A DNA stretch of 20,677 nucleotides, taken from assembly GCA_040007035.1 (NCBI GenBank), contig JBDTVU010000054.1, positions 1 to 20,677 of the forward strand, written 5' to 3'. Below, piece by piece: positions 7,716-14,763 of this stretch (position 1 is its first letter; each line of letters begins with the position of its first letter). The position numbers were made by a program, and so were the translations under genes. A model generated the notes under the pieces. The model was not told where the DNA came from and searched no databases. It saw nothing but the letters and a program-made list of their open reading frames with translations. The stretch comes from CAIWHR01 sp040007035. Its GTDB lineage: Bacteria; Pseudomonadota; Gammaproteobacteria; Burkholderiales; Casimicrobiaceae.

Positions 7716-7799
7716 CCCCGGATCGAACGTCGAATAACTCGAATAACCCGAGCAAAAAAAGACTGTGAGTCATTCGAGTTATTCGATGTTCGACCGGGG
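7716..7799. repeat. Long inverted repeat (84-base hairpin) after the primase gene
   Basis: The arms 7723-7744 and 7772-7793 are 22 bases long and complementary except for one G-T pair. With one unpaired A at 7722 the stem extends a further 6 pairs (CCCCGG with CCGGGG), giving a 28-pair stem. The 27-base loop holds an inner GACT/AGTC hairpin. Within the left arm TCGAATAAC occurs twice in tandem (7730-7747). AT-rich sequence lies just before it (7679-7708). It lacks the following T-run of a normal terminator. A replication origin, a transcription stop or a protein-binding site are all possible. Confidence 0.75.
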
Positions 7800-7821
7800 G
7801 GTGCCGGCACCACGCGAGGCC

Positions 7822-8077
7822 GGGAGGGGGGGTCAAATCTCTACGCTCTCAGCTTCCACGACCGCCGCTGGTATCTTTTTTTCCCGTGCGCAAGATAGGC
7901 AGGGGGGTATCGCGGTGAGACGCGGGCAACACGATCGCGAAAGGAGTGCGGGAGCTTGGGGGGGTCGGTGGAAGTTTGGTCGCGATATAGGAGGTGGGGG
8001 GGTCAATCGATGACCAAGTGCAGACCGGTCGCAGGACCGCGGAAATTTCGTCGCGTTTTGGGAGGTGGGGGGGTCAA
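7822..8077 (+). repeat. Four G7-containing repeats upstream of the methyltransferase gene
   Basis: Four copies of a G-rich motif ending in seven Gs and TC occur at 7822-7837, 7951-7968, 7990-8006 and 8061-8077. The last two are identical over 17 bases (GGAGGTGGGGGGGTCAA) and are both preceded by GTCGCG plus five AT-rich or G bases. They are 71 bases apart, and each ends 3 bases before an ATG. GGAGG in the last copy is a plausible ribosome binding site for the methyltransferase, though it lies 15 bases from the start. Confidence 0.7.
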
Positions 8078-8084
8078 GCCATGA
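8010..8084 (+). CDS. Possible 24-codon leader ORF before the methyltransferase
   Basis: A short frame starts at an ATG 3 bases after the third G7 repeat and runs through the fourth. Its TGA stop overlaps the methyltransferase start as ATGA. The peptide is basic (MTKCRPVAGPRKFRRV, then a Gly-rich end). The overlap and the repeated leader would suit translational coupling, but nothing else shows it is made. It may be a by-product of a duplicated leader. Confidence 0.3.
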   Translation: MTKCRPVAGPRKFRRVLGGGGVKP

Positions 8085-9325
8085 GCGAACTGGCGATCGT
8101 CTATCGGCGCACCGAAGAGCTGGTTCCGTACGCCGCCAACGCGCGGACGCACTCGGCGGCACAGGTCGAGCAGCTGGCCGCCAGCATGCGCGAGTTCGGC
8201 TTCACCAATCCGATCCTGGTCGACGGCGACGGTGGCGTCATCGCCGGCCACGGCCGCATCCTGGCGGCGAAGCGGCTGGGGCTGGAGGTGGTACCGACCA
8301 TCGCGCTGGCCGACCTGACACCGGCCCAGCGCCGCGCCTACGTGCTGGCCGACAATCAGCTGGCGATGAACGCGGGTTGGGATCGCGATCTGCTGGCGCT
8401 GGAGTTGAAAGCGCTGTCCGCCACCGAACTCGATCTGGCGTTAATCGGTTTCGCCCCGGACGAGCTGACGGCGCTGCTCGGCCTCGGCACCGCGTCTGGC
8501 TTCACCGATCCCGATGCAGTGCCGCCGACGCCGGAGATGGCGGTGTCGGTGCCGGGCGATGTCTGGGTGCTGGGACGACATCGGCTGCTGTGCGGGGACG
8601 CCACCGTGGGGGCCGACGTGGGCCGGTTGCTGGCCGGAGTCTCGCCGCACCTGATGGTGACCGATCCGCCGTACGGGGTCGACTACGATCCGGCCTGGCG
8701 GCGGCGGGCGGGGGTTAATCGCAGCGCGCGGATGGACCCGGTCACCAACGACGACCGCGCCGATTGGCGTCCGGCGTGGACGCTCTTCCCCGGCGCGGTC
8801 GCCTACGTCTGGCACGGCGCGCTGCATTCCTCGGAGGTTGCGGCAAGTCTCCTCGCCGCGGGGTTCGATATCCGGGCCCAGATCATCTGGGCCAAGCCAC
8901 GGCTCGTTCTGGGTCGCGGCCACTACCACTGGCAGCACGAGCCGTGCTGGTACGCGGTGCGCGAAGGCGGCACCGGCCACTGGAGTGGGGATCGTTCGCA
9001 GACCACGCTGTGGTCGATCGGCCATGCCGGACAGGATGCGGAAACGCCCCACAGCACGCAGAAGCCGGTGGAGTGCATGCGCCGCCCGATCGAGAACAAC
9101 TCCAGTCCGGGTCAGGCGGTGTACGACCCCTTCCTCGGCTCCGGCACCACCCTGATCGCGGCCGAGCAGACCGGGCGCGCCTGTTACGGCATGGAACTCG
9201 AGCCGCGCTACGTCGACGTCGCGCTCACCCGCTGGCAGGCGTTCACGGGGCAAGAGGCGCGGCACGCGGAAACGAACCGGACCTTCGCCGAACTCGCTGC
9301 CGAGCGCGCGACCACGACCGCGTGA
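8081..9325 (+). CDS. ParB-domain DNA methyltransferase (beta class)
   Basis: The 414-residue protein methylates an amino group of adenine or cytosine in DNA using S-adenosylmethionine. Residues 10-100 are a ParB/Srx-type domain with VIAGHGR (53-59). The methyltransferase follows in beta-class order: the catalytic DPPY at 195-198, a target-recognition stretch, then the cofactor motif DPFLGSG at 349-355. ELEPRYVDVALTRW after it is also conserved. I use the ATG at 8081; a longer in-frame GTG start at 7994 would run through the G-rich repeats. No restriction enzyme gene is nearby, so it is an orphan enzyme of the type found in phages, where it may protect or mark the element's DNA. Target sequence unknown. 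Confidence 0.85.
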   Translation: MSELAIVYRRTEELVPYAANARTHSAAQVEQLAASMREFGFTNPILVDGDGGVIAGHGRILAAKRLGLEVVPTIALADLTPAQRRAYVLADNQLAMNAGWDRDLLALELKALSATELDLALIGFAPDELTALLGLGTASGFTDPDAVPPTPEMAVSVPGDVWVLGRHRLLCGDATVGADVGRLLAGVSPHLMVTDPPYGVDYDPAWRRRAGVNRSARMDPVTNDDRADWRPAWTLFPGAVAYVWHGALHSSEVAASLLAAGFDIRAQIIWAKPRLVLGRGHYHWQHEPCWYAVREGGTGHWSGDRSQTTLWSIGHAGQDAETPHSTQKPVECMRRPIENNSSPGQAVYDPFLGSGTTLIAAEQTGRACYGMELEPRYVDVALTRWQAFTGQEARHAETNRTFAELAAERATTTA

Positions 9326-9329
9326 CGCC

Positions 9330-9812
9330 ATGGCCGGCCGCCTTCCAAAACCTTCGGCGCTGAAACTTCTCGACGGCAACCCGGGCCGGCGGCCAATCCC
9401 GGTCGACGAGTTCCGGCCCGCCACCCAGGTTCCGGAGTGCCCGCCGCACCTGCTCGGCGAAGCGCGGCGGGAGTGGGAGCGCCTCACCGCCATCCTCTCC
9501 CGCTACGGCATGATCAGCGAGGTCGACCGCGGCGCGCTGGCGATGATCTGCACCATCTGGGCCCGCTACGTCGAGGCGGAAGAGATGATCACCCGCGCGG
9601 CGCAGGCGGCGCACGGCACGGGCCTGTTCGTGAAGTCACCCAACGGCTATCCGATCCAGTCGCCGTGGGTTGCCGTGTCGAACAAGTCGATGGAGCTCTA
9701 CCGGGCATATCTCGCCGAGTTCGGGCTCTCACCGTCGGCAAGATCACGAGTGCTGCCGGGGGAGTATCAGTTGGAGTTGCCGGGGATCGAGGTCGACGAG
9801 GCGGAACCATAA
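9330..9812 (+). CDS. Phage terminase small subunit, P27 family
   Basis: The 160-residue protein resembles P27-type small terminases, which recognise phage DNA for packaging. Visible family features are the N-terminal LKLLDGNPGRRP, the helical segment PPHLLGEARREWERLTAIL (about residues 36-54), and the C-terminal AEFGLSPSARSRV (about 129-141). Length is normal for the family. It starts 4 bases after the methyltransferase stop, so it belongs to the same operon. Normally the large terminase ATPase gene follows at once; here the next gene is an unrelated AAA+ ATPase 274 bases on. A small terminase alone is typical of satellites that redirect a helper phage's packaging, or of a truncated prophage. 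Confidence 0.85.
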   Translation: MAGRLPKPSALKLLDGNPGRRPIPVDEFRPATQVPECPPHLLGEARREWERLTAILSRYGMISEVDRGALAMICTIWARYVEAEEMITRAAQAAHGTGLFVKSPNGYPIQSPWVAVSNKSMELYRAYLAEFGLSPSARSRVLPGEYQLELPGIEVDEAEP

Positions 9813-10086
9813 CCCAAGAAGTTGAGCGTGCGCCCAAGACCAAACCAGCAGTTCTATGCGCCCCGTCCGTCTCAAACCGCTACAATCGGCCCGGAGCAGC
9901 CCTCGGTGCCGGCCATTGAAGGGGGTCACGTCGTGCCGACCAATCTTGCAAGCGCCATCCCATCGCTGCCGCGAGTACCCGTAAGCAATTGCTCCAGACG
10001 GCGCCAAAGCAACTCAGAAATTGGCCTGCCCGCCGATGGCTGCTGCCCTTGGCGGGATTTTCGGGCCTGTCAAACGGACTTCCGCG
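9813..10086 (+). promoter_or_regulatory. Gap before ietA with a possible promoter
   Basis: No gene is convincing in these 274 bases. CGCTACAATCGGC holds a good -10 box (TACAAT, 9881-9886), but no clear -35 lies 17 bases upstream. A second weak pair is TTGAAG (9917-9922) with CAATCT (9941-9946), 18 bases apart. Either could drive the ATPase-protease operon. This gap is also where the phage-like block should end, but I see no repeat that marks an attachment site. Confidence 0.3.
10029..10061 (+). terminator. Hairpin with short T-run in the ietA leader
   Basis: CCCGCC (10029-10034) pairs with GGCGGG (10051-10056) around a 16-base loop, followed by ATTTTC. It lies 26 bases before the ATPase start codon, so it may act as a weak terminator or attenuator in the leader. 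The stem is short and the T-run brief. Confidence 0.25.
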
Positions 10087-11073
10087 ATGGCGAAATCTGA
10101 ACACCTGAAGGCACTGGTCCGTAGCCACGCGGAGGGTGACGACTCCCGTTTCTACGCCGTCGCCATGCAGGTCGCAGCCCAAGCTGCCCGTAGCGGTCAC
10201 GGCAAATTTGCCCAAGAGCTGCGGAATCTTGTCGACGAGGCGAAAGCGCGCGCGAAAGCGATCCAGGTTTCGCGCGACCTCAAGCCCATTCCCATCGCGC
10301 AACCACGAGGCGAGCTCGCCGGCCTGCTCACCGTCGGCTATCCGAAGACGCGCATCGCAGACATGGCGCTGACGGGCGCGCTTCGAGGCCGTCTGGATCG
10401 CGTCCTGACCGAACAACGCCAGCGCGACCGAATCCGCGAACATGGATTCTCACCGATCCGAAAGCTGCTCCTTGTCGGCCCACCCGGGACCGGAAAGACG
10501 ATGACGGCAGCTGCGCTTGCCGGTGAACTCGGTGTTCCGCTGCTCTGCATCCAACTGGATGCGCTGATCACCAAATACATGGGCGAGACTGCGGCGAAGC
10601 TGCGGCTTGTATTCGACGCCATGCTGACGACCCGAGGCGTGTACCTGTTCGATGAATTCGATGCCCTAGGGAGTGAGCGCAGCGCAAAAAACGACGTCGG
10701 CGAGATCCGCCGTGTGCTCAACTCGTTTCTACAGTTCCTTGAACAGGACGAATCGAACAGTCTCATTATCGGGGCGACGAATTACGTCGGACTGCTGGAT
10801 CGGGCACTGTTCCGGCGCTTTGACGCGGTTCTTCATTACGCGCTGCCCACCAGTGAAATCGCCGCGCGTGTGATGCAGGCCCGTCTTGCGCCATTGGATA
10901 CATCAACAATTGATTGGCACAGCGCTTCGAAGGCCGCCGACGGGCTCAGCCACGCTGAGATCGCCCACGCCTGCGAACAAGCGGCGAAGAATGCGATCCT
11001 TGAGCAATCGATCGTGGTTCGCGAAGCGGAACTCATCCTGGCTCTAGAGGATCGCCGCCGGACTCCCGCGTAG
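10087..11073 (+). CDS. ietA: AAA+ ATPase of an IetAS-type system
   Basis: The 328-residue protein is a single-module AAA+ ATPase. Walker A is GPPGTGKT (131-138), Walker B YLFDEFD (186-192), sensor 1 GATN (229-232) and the arginine-finger region FRRFD (242-246). The first 100 residues are a helical domain of the kind seen in IetA proteins. It precedes a subtilisin-like protease gene by 20 bases. In the IetAS pair first described on an Agrobacterium Ti plasmid, the ATPase acts as antitoxin and the protease as toxin; homologous pairs protect against phages. I assign it by this pairing and the motifs. The ATG at 10087 was chosen because the longer open frame has no better start; its ribosome binding site is weak. 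Confidence 0.75.
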   Translation: MAKSEHLKALVRSHAEGDDSRFYAVAMQVAAQAARSGHGKFAQELRNLVDEAKARAKAIQVSRDLKPIPIAQPRGELAGLLTVGYPKTRIADMALTGALRGRLDRVLTEQRQRDRIREHGFSPIRKLLLVGPPGTGKTMTAAALAGELGVPLLCIQLDALITKYMGETAAKLRLVFDAMLTTRGVYLFDEFDALGSERSAKNDVGEIRRVLNSFLQFLEQDESNSLIIGATNYVGLLDRALFRRFDAVLHYALPTSEIAARVMQARLAPLDTSTIDWHSASKAADGLSHAEIAHACEQAAKNAILEQSIVVREAELILALEDRRRTPA

Positions 11074-11093
11074 CTGGTCGAAGGGACTGCCGC

Positions 11094-13619
11094 GTGGCCG
11101 CGCCTCGGAATCGCAAACACATCATCGTCCCGGGCGGGCCCACCGCCGAGTCATACCTGCCGCACGGCCGCAGGATCGACACCCCAAAGCCGCCGGCACC
11201 GACGAGCCGCACCGCGCATGGGATTGCGTTGCGGCAGGCGCTTGAGGTCGCGGTGACCGATGCGAATCAGCGTCGCGGCGACGCCGGGATCCAGGTTCAT
11301 GGCGCCGCTCCGGGCCTCTACATCCTGTTCGAGAGCCAGCCGGGCGTCCCGCTGCAGCTCTCTTCGCTAGAGGACGCGCGGCAGGGCATCGAACTTGTGG
11401 CGGTTGCTCACGCGCAAACCGACGAAGTGGAGCCCCGGCGGATTGAGCGTGCCACCGTGTTCGTACCCGACGGGAAGGTGAAGCACTTCTTTGCCCGGTT
11501 CGAGACTTACGCCAAGACCGCGCCCAAAGCGAAGGGCGAGCGCCGTTACGAAGGCATGCTCGATCCAGTCGCAACGCTGCGTCTTGCGACTCTTCGCGCC
11601 CTGTGGACCGACGCGACCGACGCCTACCCCACCGACGGCGAGGCGATCTGGTGGGAGGTCTGGCTACGTCGCCAGGACGGTAATGAGCTGTCGCGTCTGA
11701 TGGAGTTCGCGGACCTTCGGCACGTCGACATCGCTTCACGTCGATTGCAATTCGACGACCGTATCGTGACGCTCATGCACGCAACGTCTGAGCAGCTCTC
11801 GGCGTCCATCGACGTTCTTAACGATATCGCCGAGGTACGTCGGGCGAAGGAAACCGCTACGGTGTTTGTCGACATGACGCCGGACGAGCAGGGGGAGTGG
11901 GCAAAGGATCTGCTTGCCCGCACCACCCCCGCCTCGCCGAAATCCCCCGTCGTGTGCGTTCTCGACACTGGGGTAACGCGCGGTCACCCCTTGCTCGCCG
12001 CGTCACTTTCGGCGAGCGATTGCCACACCTGCGAGCCCGATTGGGGAGCGCACGATCATCATGGCCATGGCACCGAGATGGCGGGACTGGCGCTGTATGG
12101 TGACCTGACCGGCGTCTTGACCGCGTCGGGCCCGGTGCAGCTTGTCCATGGTCTTGAATCGGTGAAGATCCTCCCGCCGAACGCCGGGAATCCGCCCGAA
12201 CTGTACGGTGCAATCACGGCGCAGGCGACGAGCCGCGCCGAAATCCAGGCACCTCAGCGCAAACGCTGCTTCTCGATGGCTATATCCGCCACCGACGAGC
12301 GCGACCGTGGCCAACCCACCTCGTGGTCAGCGGCCGTGGATGCGCTGGCCGCTGGGCGCGCGTTCGACCCCACCAGCCAGGGCCTCGTCTATCTCGACGA
12401 TGGCAGCGATACGTTGCGGCGGCTCTTCGTCCTGTGCGCAGGAAACGTTGCCGAGGATGCCCTTCAGGTTTCCCATCTCGACCGTAGCGATGCCGACGCG
12501 GTCCACGACCCGGCACAAGCTTGGAACGCGCTGACGGTCGGAGCGTTTACCGATAAAGCCCTGATCAAAGACCCGACCTGGAGCGGCTGGCAACCTCTAG
12601 CGCCCGCGGGCGATCTGTCGCCATGGAGCACAACCGGGGTGGTGTTCGCCGACGAGTGGCCGATCAAACCCGACGTGGTCTTCGAGGGCGGCAATGTCGT
12701 GCGAAACGCTGACGGCGAGGTCGACTTCCCATGCCCAGACCTTTGCGTGCTTTCCACCTACTACCAACCGGCAGATAAGCTTTTCGTTCCGAGTTGGGCC
12801 ACGAGCGCGGCGACGGCGCAGGCTGCCCGAATGGCGGCCATCATTGCCGCCGATTACCCAACGCTGTGGCCGGAGACCATTCGCGCGCTTATCCTTCACT
12901 CTGCCGATTGGACGCCGCAAATGATTACTCACCTGCGTGGAGCGAGTGGCAAGCGCGCGCGGGCTCGCCTAGTACGCCGGTACGGTTTCGGTGTGCCGCA
13001 TGCGGACCGCGCGCTCCGCAGCGCCAATGATGCGCTGACGCTGATCGCGCAGGACACCCTCCGGCCGTTTGAGAACGGGAAGATGCGAGAGATGCACTTC
13101 TTCGAACTACCTTGGCCGCGAGAAGTTCTCCAAGGCCTCGGTGAGACGGCCGTTCGGCTACGTGTCACGCTCTCCTACTTCATCGAACCCAATCCGGGCC
13201 GCCGCGGCTGGAAGAAGCGTCACCGTTACGCGTCGCATGGGCTGCGCTTCGAGGTGAAGACACCGACCGAGTCCGTTGAGGAGTTCCGCAAGCGCCTCAA
13301 TCAGCGTGCACTTGACGAGGACGAAGGCAGGCCATTCACAGGGGGTGATTCCTCCGAGTGGTACCTCGGCGAACAGGCGCGCAATCACGGATCGATCCAC
13401 TCCGATATTTTGCAAGGGTTTGCCGCCGACATCGCCGAACGCGGCGTCATTGGCATCTATCCTGTGAGCGGCTGGTGGAAGGACCAGCCAAAGCGCGATC
13501 GCAGTGAGCAAGGCGCCAGATATGCGCTGGTTGTCTCCATCGAGACGCCAGGCGTCGAAACTGATATCTGGACACCGGTGGCCAATCAGATCAGCGTGAC
13601 CATCAGTATCGCGAATTAG
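11094..13619 (+). CDS. ietS: Subtilisin-like serine protease of an IetAS-type system
   Basis: The 841-residue protein has an N-terminal region of about 280 residues, then a peptidase S8 domain with its triad in order: VLDTG (Asp291), HHGHGTEMAG (His325) and SWATSAATAQAAR (Ser571). CAGN supplies the oxyanion Asn451. The Gly normally before TSxA is replaced by Ala. A beta-rich C-terminal domain of about 220 residues follows. There is no signal peptide, so it acts in the cytoplasm. It starts at a GTG with AAGGGA 7 bases upstream, 20 bases after the ATPase gene, and must be co-transcribed. In the IetAS family the protease is the toxic effector restrained by the ATPase. The gene looks intact. Confidence 0.8.
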   Translation: MAAPRNRKHIIVPGGPTAESYLPHGRRIDTPKPPAPTSRTAHGIALRQALEVAVTDANQRRGDAGIQVHGAAPGLYILFESQPGVPLQLSSLEDARQGIELVAVAHAQTDEVEPRRIERATVFVPDGKVKHFFARFETYAKTAPKAKGERRYEGMLDPVATLRLATLRALWTDATDAYPTDGEAIWWEVWLRRQDGNELSRLMEFADLRHVDIASRRLQFDDRIVTLMHATSEQLSASIDVLNDIAEVRRAKETATVFVDMTPDEQGEWAKDLLARTTPASPKSPVVCVLDTGVTRGHPLLAASLSASDCHTCEPDWGAHDHHGHGTEMAGLALYGDLTGVLTASGPVQLVHGLESVKILPPNAGNPPELYGAITAQATSRAEIQAPQRKRCFSMAISATDERDRGQPTSWSAAVDALAAGRAFDPTSQGLVYLDDGSDTLRRLFVLCAGNVAEDALQVSHLDRSDADAVHDPAQAWNALTVGAFTDKALIKDPTWSGWQPLAPAGDLSPWSTTGVVFADEWPIKPDVVFEGGNVVRNADGEVDFPCPDLCVLSTYYQPADKLFVPSWATSAATAQAARMAAIIAADYPTLWPETIRALILHSADWTPQMITHLRGASGKRARARLVRRYGFGVPHADRALRSANDALTLIAQDTLRPFENGKMREMHFFELPWPREVLQGLGETAVRLRVTLSYFIEPNPGRRGWKKRHRYASHGLRFEVKTPTESVEEFRKRLNQRALDEDEGRPFTGGDSSEWYLGEQARNHGSIHSDILQGFAADIAERGVIGIYPVSGWWKDQPKRDRSEQGARYALVVSIETPGVETDIWTPVANQISVTISIAN

Positions 13620-13903
13620 AACACGTGGTCCAGCATGCCCCTAAGCCCCGCGCCGGAGGTAGCTGCGGCTGTCGCCACAACGCGGCGCGTTGCCGCCGCG
13701 TCTTGTTGCCGGCGACATGGCGAGCGCCGCCTCGTCATAGCAACGGTTCTATGCCGCGTTGTCGATCGAGCCCTACTCACCCGCCGGTGAGTTACCTGGG
13801 CAGGGAACGCTCGGTACCCCCTGCCGGTATCCCCGAGGCGACTCCCGCTTGCCCGTGATCAAGGCCGCAGCGCTGCCGCGGCCGCACACTGACAATCACC
13901 GCA
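13620..13903. other. Stretch without a recognisable gene
   Basis: No open frame here resembles a protein I know, and no RNA gene is visible. GGCAGGG (13799-13805) and CCCTGCC further on can pair as a loose hairpin. The sequence separates the protease gene from a zone of broken genes. Confidence 0.4.
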
Positions 13904-14223
13904 ATGGACGCCTTCCCGTTCACCCTTAACCCGACGCGACCCGACGCTGCCTTGGCGGCGTCGCTCATCACGCTCCCCCTACCCCCGGTGCCGTTACCTG
14001 CCGTCCTGCGCCGGCAACGGGTGTCGGCCAAGACGCTGTGCGTGCTGATCAATCTGGAACTGGCCGTGCTTGACCTGGCCGGTCACAGCGAAGTGAACAT
14101 GATCGAGGTGCGCCCGGGCGTGGGTGACGATGAGTGCAATTGGCGAGCCCCCAACTCGCCGGCGATGGTCCGATCGGCGCGACCATCGCTGCACTGCAAT
14201 TGCGCTACAACATCGGCCGGTAG
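13904..14223 (+). pseudogene. Small gene of unknown family with a probable frameshift
   Basis: From an ATG at 13904 a frame reads plausibly to about 14140, with segments such as LCVLINLELAVLDLAGHSE and MIEVRPGVGDDECNW. It then degrades into low-quality sequence. One frame over, a well-formed tail begins and ends at the TAG of 14221-14223: AGDGPIGATIAALQLRYNIGR. The two halves join if one base has been lost or gained near 14140-14150, giving a protein of about 105 residues. I do not recognise the family. No good ribosome binding site is visible, and the neighbours are also broken, which favours a decayed gene over two real ones. Confidence 0.35.
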
Positions 14224-14332
14224 TCGTCTCCGGTCACCACGGATCGGTTGCGCTCGAACGTCGGGCGGCACGCCTCGGGCGCGCCGGTCCGCCGCGTCGC
14301 TATCGGGGACGAGGCGGAGGTTTGTCGTCGCG

Positions 14333-14409
14333 GCGCGCCTTGCGCTCGCCGTTACCGGTGACGGTGATCTCCTAGGTCAGCCGGCCAGCCGCATTGTAGG
14401 CGTACGCAA
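14333..14409 (-). pseudogene. Rhs/YD-repeat fragment left of the IS remnant
   Basis: On the minus strand this short stretch encodes AYAYNAAGRLT, a stop codon, then EITVTGNGER. The first part matches the YxYNxxGRL pattern of Rhs repeats and resembles YGYNGAGQLT in the intact Rhs protein of this window. It breaks off exactly where the IS3-type fragment begins, so it is probably the other half of the Rhs remnant at 14559-14757. Confidence 0.4.
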
Positions 14410-14410
14410 G

Positions 14411-14557
14411 CGCCGATATCTTCGAGTACGTCGAAGAGTTCTACAATCTGCTGTGCCGGCACTCGCCGCTAGGCCGGGTTAGCCCCGCGGAGTTCAAGCG
14501 GAAATATTCAACCCAGCGCACCTAAGCGGATTGTCCGGAGAACCGGGGGAATTCCGC
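14411..14557 (+). mobile_element. Right-end remnant of an IS3-family insertion sequence
   Basis: This fragment holds the last 37 codons of an IS3-type transposase followed by about 32 bases resembling an IS3-family right end (TTGTCCGGAGAACCGGGGGA). Rhs-like coding sequence on the minus strand lies on both sides. The left part of the element is missing, so it is a deletion remnant and cannot move by itself. Confidence 0.6.
14412..14525 (+). pseudogene. IS3-family transposase (OrfB), C-terminal fragment
   Basis: Thirty-seven codons remain: DIFEYVEEFYNLLCRHSPLG, then RVSPAEFKRKYSTQRT and a stop. The pattern EYVEEFYN...RRHSPLG..SPAEF is the conserved C-terminal end of the IS3-family DDE transposase, including the region of the final catalytic helix. 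A stop codon (14397-14399) precedes it in frame and no upstream transposase sequence is present, so it is non-functional. Confidence 0.65.
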
Positions 14558-14558
14558 T

Positions 14559-14757
14559 GGTGGCGTTGCCGGTGTCGGGGGAGGCGAGGGTGGTGGTCTC
14601 GCCGAAGCCGTTCAGCGCGTAGGCGGTGACCAGATTGCGCGTATCGGTCACCTGCTTCAGCGCGCCGTTGCCGTTGTAGGCGAACTTGGTCGTCTTGTTC
14701 GCCGGCTCGAGCACTTGCGTCACGAAGAAATTGAGCCTGGCGTCGTTTTCCTGCCCG
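14559..14757 (-). pseudogene. Rhs core fragment downstream of the immunity gene
   Basis: On the minus strand a frame of about 65 codons encodes Rhs-type repeats: TKFAYNGNGALKQVTDTRNL, AYALNGFGETTTLASPDTGN. It aligns with a stretch of the intact Rhs protein here (YSYDGTGTLLQVNDPRDLAT...MDGLGNQTKLTSPDTGV). It has no usable start and is cut by the IS3-type right end just after SPDTGNAT. Such orphan core pieces downstream of Rhs genes are leftovers of tip exchange or gene decay. Confidence 0.6.
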
Positions 14758-14763
14758 CTACAA

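Noticed and set aside
7822..8077. CRISPR-like array in the G-rich repeats
   Set aside because: The repeats are 17 bases, unevenly spaced and G-rich, with no palindromic character and no cas genes.
7833..8162. Minus-strand frame with repeated Pro-rich motif
   Set aside because: The Pro runs are just the complement of the G7 repeats; there is no start signal and it overlaps the methyltransferase start.
1500..10086. Attachment-site repeats marking the ends of the recombinase element
   Set aside because: I compared the gaps at 1323-1587 and 9813-10086 by eye and saw no convincing shared core; serine integrase cores can be only 2 bases, so this is undecided.
13799..13825. Hairpin GGCAGGG/CCCTGCC as terminator for the protease operon
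   Set aside because: It lies about 180 bases after the stop codon and has no following T-run.
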